This document shows, in pieces, positions 60,113 to 64,000 of a stretch of DNA of 64,000 bases; position 1 is the stretch's first letter; each line of letters begins with the position of its first letter. The notes under the pieces are model-generated. The model worked only from the letters and a program-made list of their open reading frames with translations. It did no database searches and had not been told where the DNA came from. Position numbers and translations under genes: made by a program. The DNA lies in assembly GCF_039543385.1 (NCBI RefSeq), contig NZ_BAABJQ010000007.1, positions 310,001-374,000 of the forward strand. The letters are read 5' to 3'. Source of the stretch: Rugosimonospora acidiphila. Its GTDB lineage: Bacteria; Actinomycetota; Actinomycetes; Mycobacteriales; Micromonosporaceae.

Positions 60113-60289
60113 TCACCCGTCCCCGAGATCCTCTGCCCGCGGGGCGTGCGTCGGGTCGATCAGGTGCTGGGCGACGACTCCGGTGAGCAGCGCCTGGTAG
60201 CGCGCGCCGACGCGCTGCGCCCGCTCCGGCTCCGCCGCCGCGTCGACCTGCTCGAACAGGCCGGCCAACCCCTCGCGCGCCGGCTGGAA
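60113..60289 (-). pseudogene. C-terminal remnant of a TetR-family regulator
   Basis: On the minus strand about 58 residues read FQPAREGLAGLFEQVDAAAE, RYQALLTGVVAQHLIDP and end with RAEDLGDG. This resembles the C-terminal ligand-binding end of TetR/AcrR regulators (...LAALLQGLVVQWLxDP...). The DNA-binding half is missing; the frame upstream runs into the divergent RidA gene. Probably a deletion remnant of a divergent regulator. Confidence 0.5.
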
Positions 60290-60332
60290 ATTCCGGTGCG
60301 TAATAGACGCTATTCGGCGATGATCTCTTGTT

Positions 60333-60737
60333 ATGCCAGAAAAGCTGACGCTCATCAACCCGCCCGGGCTGCATCCGACCTCCGGGTACGCCCACGTCAC
60401 CGTTGCCGAGGTAGGACGCACCGCGCACCTCGCCGGGCTGTGCCCGCTCGACGCCCAGGAGAGGGTCGTCGGGGTCGGGGACCTCGACGCGCAGCTCGAC
60501 CAGGTGGTCGCGAACGGGATGGTGATTCTGGCGGCGGTCGGCGCGACGCCCGCGCACGTCGTGCGAAGCGTGATCTATGTGGTCAGCAGCGAGAGCGCGG
60601 TGCTGGCCGGGGCCTGGAACCGGTTGATGGCCTCGGAGTTGGCTCCGGCGCTGGCCACCGCGAGCACCCTGCTGGGGGTCGCGTGTCTGGGGTATGCGAA
60701 CCAGCTGGTGGAGATAGATCTGACCGCCGCGCTGTGA
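60333..60737 (+). CDS. RidA/YjgF/YER057c-family protein
   Basis: A 134-residue protein of the RidA fold, which hydrolyses reactive enamines/imines from PLP enzymes. PPGLHPTSGYAHVTV, HLAGLCPLDAQERVVG and the core RSVIYVVSS are family segments. The catalytic Arg of classical RidA lies in VVRSVIYV. It has no operon partner, apart from the regulator remnant opposite. ATG 60333 has no clear strong ribosome binding site. Confidence 0.85.
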   Translation: MPEKLTLINPPGLHPTSGYAHVTVAEVGRTAHLAGLCPLDAQERVVGVGDLDAQLDQVVANGMVILAAVGATPAHVVRSVIYVVSSESAVLAGAWNRLMASELAPALATASTLLGVACLGYANQLVEIDLTAAL

Positions 60738-60797
60738 CAGTGCTCTGGCCGCCGATCGATCCGGCGTCGCCCGTGGCCGCTGAGCTGGGCAGCCGGG

Positions 60798-63587
60798 TCA
60801 GGCGCCGATGACCAGGCGCACGACGGTCATCGGGTCGACCAGGAGCCTGGTGATGGCGCCGCCGGCGACCGTGAGCGTGGCGGCTTTGGCGGGCGGGTCC
60901 CAGGGCGCGAAACGGTTGGTCGTCCACACGTCCACGCCGGTTCCGTCGGCGATGCCCACGGTGGTGATGGTGAGGTTGCGGGTGGCGGCCTCGTCCCGGT
61001 TGACGATCACCACGTCGCCCCGGTTCTTGCCGGCAGACGCGGCGAACAGTTGCAGGTTGGTCGCCGACCCGACCGGGTTCACGACGTCCGAGCCGAAGCG
61101 ACGGAACTGCCCGAGCCCGGTCCACATGCCCAGCCCGTAGTAGGCGGCGTACGGTGTCGCGAACGGTTTGCCGTGCGGATAGTGGTGGACGTTGTCGCCG
61201 ATGACGGTGTTGTCGGCGCCGGCGTTGCGGGTGTAGAGGCCGAGCGACCCGACGATGTCGGCGAACTGCGCTCCCCATCCGCGAGCGCGCAGGATGTTGA
61301 GCAGGTACCCGGCGGTCCACACCGTGTTGACGGCCATGATGAAGCGGCCATCCATGGGCAGGCCGTAATCGTCGAACAGATCCGGGCGGCCGTTGTTGGG
61401 CCGGTACGCCCAGTTGAACTCGCTGATGATGACCGGCAGCGTGGCGCCGCGGCCGGGGGAGTAGGCGTCGACGACGCCGCGCAGCGCGGGGATTTCTGTG
61501 TTCGGCAGGGTGATGCGGTTCATCACCTGGTCGGTCGGCTCGTTACCGGTTCCGGTGCCGTAGAAGTGGTAGTTGCAGAAGTCGACGAGGTCGGCCACCC
61601 GGCCGACGTCGGTCCGGGTGGCGGTCAGAAAGTCGTTCCAGAACTGGGTGATGGCGCCCGGTGACGTCGCGTTGTCGATGGTCTTCTGGACGTGCCCGGA
61701 GAACTGCGACGCGGCCGGGCCGCCCACCTTCACGGTGGGGTCGGCGGCCTTGACCGCGGCGTAGATCTGCAACCAGGTGTCGCCGTAGGTGCGACCGTCG
61801 TGGGTGTCGCGGCCGAGCCAATCGTACTTGGCGGTCCCGACCAGGTCCGGCTCGTTGCCGACGATCCAGTACCCGATGGGTCCGCCGTTTTGGCCTCCGC
61901 CGTCGTTGTAGTGATGCACGATCGAGGCGGCGTCGGCGGGACTGACTCCCATCTCGGGGTAGGTGATGCCGTTGACCACGACGTCGCCTTCGAGAATGCC
62001 CAGGATCGCTGCTGCCTTCGGTCTGACCCGGTTGATGCCGGCCACCCACTCGTCGCCCCGCCCGACACCTCCGGTCGCACCGTTGACCGGTCGCCCGTTG
62101 GCCGCGTCCCACTTGAAGCCGAGCCGGAACAGCCCGGGGGCAAGCGCGGCCTCGTAGCCCTGGATGACGGGGTTGGTGCGCAGGTCGCCGCCGTCACCGC
62201 TGTAGCCGCTGACACAGTGCCCGAACGACTTCACCGCGTCGATGGTGTAGATCACCGCGCCGAAGTCGATGACCGCGGTGGTGGCGGCGGGTACGCGTTC
62301 GTCCGAGTCGGCCGCCAGTACCCACTCGCTCGGCGCGCTGAGCCGCAGCCGGGCCGGGGAGTAACGGGTACGCAGCCGGCCCGATCCGGTGGTGCGCAGG
62401 GTCACTCCCGCGCCGGGCAGGATCGACACCTGGCCGTCGTTGCGCTGCAGGACCTCGACGATGCTGCCCACCGGCAGATCGGCGACCGAGGGTGCCGGAA
62501 CGGTAACGGTCGCTGGTTCGAGGCTGCTGACCTCGACCGCGCCGCCGCCATCGCTGGCGGCCAGCACGTAGGAGCCGGTTTGCAGGTTCGGCGGGACCAG
62601 TACGGCCTGCGGTGTATCGGACTTGCCGGTCTCCGACTGCGCGGCCTCCAGCGAGTACTGCCTCGGCTGGGCCGGCACGGCCGCCGCGGCGAGCCCGGCC
62701 CGCCCGCCCTGTCCGGCCCGTTCGGCGACGGGGCTGTCCGGCGTGCCGGGCGAGACCCGGTCATCGACGCGCGTGAGGCCGCGGGGCGCGGCCAGCACGC
62801 GAGCCTCGGCGGGAGCCAGCACCCGGCGGCGCTGCCACGGCAGCCGGATGGGGTCGTCGACCACGCTACGGTGAAGGATCAGGCCATGGCGGATGACGGC
62901 CTCGGCGATGCTCTCGGCCGTGGGGCCGGGCAGGAGGGCGGCGATGCGGGAGCGCCGCACCGCGGGCCGGTCCGAGCCGGGAAGGCTGGTGCCGGGGACG
63001 GAGCGGGTCCGCACCAGCGTGACGGCGATCGGCGAGTCCCGCAGGTCGAGCGACAGTCTCCTGCCGTACGCCTCGATCGCGGCCTTGGCGGCGGCGTAGG
63101 CCGCGCCCTCCTGCCGGTCCGGGAACGTCACCGCGCCGGCCCCCACGTTGACGATGTGTCCACCGCCGGCCGCGCGCATCAGCGGAAGGACGGTCTCGGT
63201 GCCGAACACCATCGTGTCGTACCCGATCCGCAGGCGACGTGCGGTGTCCGCGGTGCTCGCCTGCCACCAGGCGGCGACGGCGTCGTTGATGAGGATGTCG
63301 ATCCGCCCGCGGTCGCGGTGGGCGGTCCGGATCGCGCGCTCGAACGAGGCCCGATCGGTGACATCGGCGTCGATAACGCGGATCATCTCCGCCGCGCCAC
63401 GGTCGACGGTGCCAGCCGTGATCGGGTCGATCGACGGGGACGGTTGGGTCAGGACGTATACCCGCGCGCCCGATTGGGCGAGCAGTTGGCCGGTGGCCCA
63501 CCCGATGCCCAGGGTGCCGCCGGTGATCAGACAGACCTTTTCGTTCAGCGCGCGATCGGCGTCGCCGGAGCCTTGACGCATGAGCAC
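60798..63587 (-). CDS. 929-aa fusion: SDR oxidoreductase, tail-fibre-like beta domain and glycoside-hydrolase-like barrel
   Basis: The N-terminal 280 residues are a short-chain dehydrogenase: ITGGTLGIG is the nucleotide loop, YAAAK gives the Tyr-Lys pair, but the catalytic Ser region reads VNVGAGAVTFPD (no Ser), so activity is doubtful. About 330-440 resembles the beta domain of phage tail proteins (TVTVPAPSVADLPVGSIVEV, VSILPGAGVTLRTTGSG, EWVLAAD). About 450-929 looks like a GH5/GH39-type barrel, with acid/base Glu in YWIVGNEPDL and nucleophile Glu in PVIISEFNWAY. There is no signal peptide. The frame is unbroken, so this is a true fusion unless a sequencing error joins two genes. Confidence 0.7.
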   Translation of the reverse strand: MLMRQGSGDADRALNEKVCLITGGTLGIGWATGQLLAQSGARVYVLTQPSPSIDPITAGTVDRGAAEMIRVIDADVTDRASFERAIRTAHRDRGRIDILINDAVAAWWQASTADTARRLRIGYDTMVFGTETVLPLMRAAGGGHIVNVGAGAVTFPDRQEGAAYAAAKAAIEAYGRRLSLDLRDSPIAVTLVRTRSVPGTSLPGSDRPAVRRSRIAALLPGPTAESIAEAVIRHGLILHRSVVDDPIRLPWQRRRVLAPAEARVLAAPRGLTRVDDRVSPGTPDSPVAERAGQGGRAGLAAAAVPAQPRQYSLEAAQSETGKSDTPQAVLVPPNLQTGSYVLAASDGGGAVEVSSLEPATVTVPAPSVADLPVGSIVEVLQRNDGQVSILPGAGVTLRTTGSGRLRTRYSPARLRLSAPSEWVLAADSDERVPAATTAVIDFGAVIYTIDAVKSFGHCVSGYSGDGGDLRTNPVIQGYEAALAPGLFRLGFKWDAANGRPVNGATGGVGRGDEWVAGINRVRPKAAAILGILEGDVVVNGITYPEMGVSPADAASIVHHYNDGGGQNGGPIGYWIVGNEPDLVGTAKYDWLGRDTHDGRTYGDTWLQIYAAVKAADPTVKVGGPAASQFSGHVQKTIDNATSPGAITQFWNDFLTATRTDVGRVADLVDFCNYHFYGTGTGNEPTDQVMNRITLPNTEIPALRGVVDAYSPGRGATLPVIISEFNWAYRPNNGRPDLFDDYGLPMDGRFIMAVNTVWTAGYLLNILRARGWGAQFADIVGSLGLYTRNAGADNTVIGDNVHHYPHGKPFATPYAAYYGLGMWTGLGQFRRFGSDVVNPVGSATNLQLFAASAGKNRGDVVIVNRDEAATRNLTITTVGIADGTGVDVWTTNRFAPWDPPAKAATLTVAGGAITRLLVDPMTVVRLVIGA

Positions 63588-63617
63588 CCTCCATTCGTTC
63601 GGGCGACGCGCGGTTCC

Positions 63618-63667
63618 GACCGGTCTGGCTCGGCGCGTCTGACGCGGCGCGACGACCCAGACCGGTC
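63618..63667. repeat. 50-bp dispersed palindromic repeat, copy D
   Basis: Starts GACCGGTCTGGCTCGG and ends CGACGACCCAGACCGGTC. It lies 31 bases upstream of the start of the SDR/glycosidase fusion gene, inverted relative to copies A and C. Confidence 0.85.
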
Positions 63668-63935
63668 GTCTGATCAGTAACCGTTGCCTGGCCGCGCGAG
63701 CGTGACACGGCTCGGCTGCGCCCTCGGGAGCGACGGGAGGTTACTGTGCTGCCACCCGGAACAACGAGCGTCGTCGCTGGGGGGCGCTGGCGTCACCGGC
63801 GGTCCCCGGAGTGCCGCCGGCGAGCTGGCCGGCGGCACCGGCGAATGACCCGAGTTAGGCGGCGCCCACACCCATTGCCCATTGCCTGTTCATGGTGCGT
63901 CCCGGGTTGAGGTTTGGGGGAACGAGGCGGACTAT
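63668..63935. other. Gap at the right end without a convincing gene
   Basis: Short frames lack starts and recognisable products. It contains GCCGCCGGCGAGCTGGCCGG-like GC-rich inverted stretches near 63815 that could be a weak hairpin. Confidence 0.35.
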
Positions 63936-64000
63936 ATGGGCAACCGGCATCATTTACTGAGAACGACACAAGAGATCAGATCGACTCATATTTCAGTGTC
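63936..64000 (+). CDS. Possible 5' end of a gene leaving the window
   Basis: ATG 63936 with GAGGCGG five bases before it opens a frame that stays open to the window edge (21 residues, MGNRHHLLRTTQEIRSTHIS). The sequence is AT-richer than the rest of the window. Too short to identify. Confidence 0.25.
   Translation, partial: MGNRHHLLRTTQEIRSTHISV

Noticed and set aside
61692..63680. 662-aa plus-strand reading frame
   Set aside because: Antisense shadow of the SDR/glycosidase fusion gene.
1..64000. tRNA or rRNA genes
   Set aside because: No T-loop/acceptor pattern or rRNA signature was noticed on either strand by eye; not an exhaustive search.

Overview
The window is high-GC DNA with GTG and TTG starts, purine-rich ribosome binding sites, tight ATGA/GTGA gene overlaps and GC-rich hairpin terminators lacking long U tracts. 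The gene content is that of an actinomycete: an ArsI/CadI-type enzyme, LytR-CpsA-Psr protein, secreted Tat enzymes and a class I ribonucleotide reductase behind a cobalamin riboswitch. A filamentous genus such as those in Micromonosporales is my inference, not proven. No tRNA, rRNA, CRISPR array or complete insertion sequence was seen.

Layout. 1-2461: end of a secreted repeat protein, then a CzrA-type ArsR repressor with a CDF metal exporter. 2568-5458: an unknown protein, a PEP-mutase-family gene remnant and a flavin disulfide oxidoreductase. 5862-7502: a molybdopterin oxidoreductase, its likely flavin reductase and a zinc-ribbon protein. 7518-9729: an ECF sigma factor with a ZAS anti-sigma partner, facing a secreted beta-propeller. 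9804-11530: a KhtT/KhtU-like K+/H+ antiporter. 11645-14224: arsenic resistance (arsR, aquaporin, GNAT, arsC, and a divergent ArsI/CadI enzyme) around an operator-rich intergenic region. 14445-18897: a PLP dehydratase and a large DUF4132 protein. 19010-22859: histidine kinase, response regulator and ABC exporter. 22956-30449: a cell-surface polysaccharide locus (LCP ligase, WecG/TagA transferase, AsnB, sugar transferase, polymerase/ligase-like membrane protein).

30522-34262: nrdAB, read leftward, with an adenosylcobalamin riboswitch upstream. 35261-37787: a compact candidate RiPP operon: a 26-residue Cys-rich peptide, a strong attenuator-like hairpin, a ThiF/E1-like enzyme with an N-terminal PqqD-like domain, and a membrane M50 protease with its own PqqD-like domain. 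This is the best candidate for an undescribed system. 38298-39852: small membrane proteins, one resembling a mobilization-associated domain. 40000-46511: pullulanase, alpha-glucosidase and a LacI regulator with a likely operator. 46619-47764: a second beta-propeller, a paralogue of the one at 8599. 48380-51574: an unusual three-gene set (acyl-CoA dehydrogenase-like, PhnD/SsuA-like cytosolic binding protein, TusA-like/diiron fusion). 51760-59968: three large exported phosphoester hydrolases. 60113-63587: a TetR remnant, RidA, and a giant SDR / tail-fibre-like / glycosidase fusion.

A 50-bp imperfect-palindrome repeat occurs four times (20191, 24131, 25490, 63618), always exactly 50 bp long and at gene boundaries; one copy supplies the last codons of the histidine kinase. 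It looks like a REP/MITE-type family.
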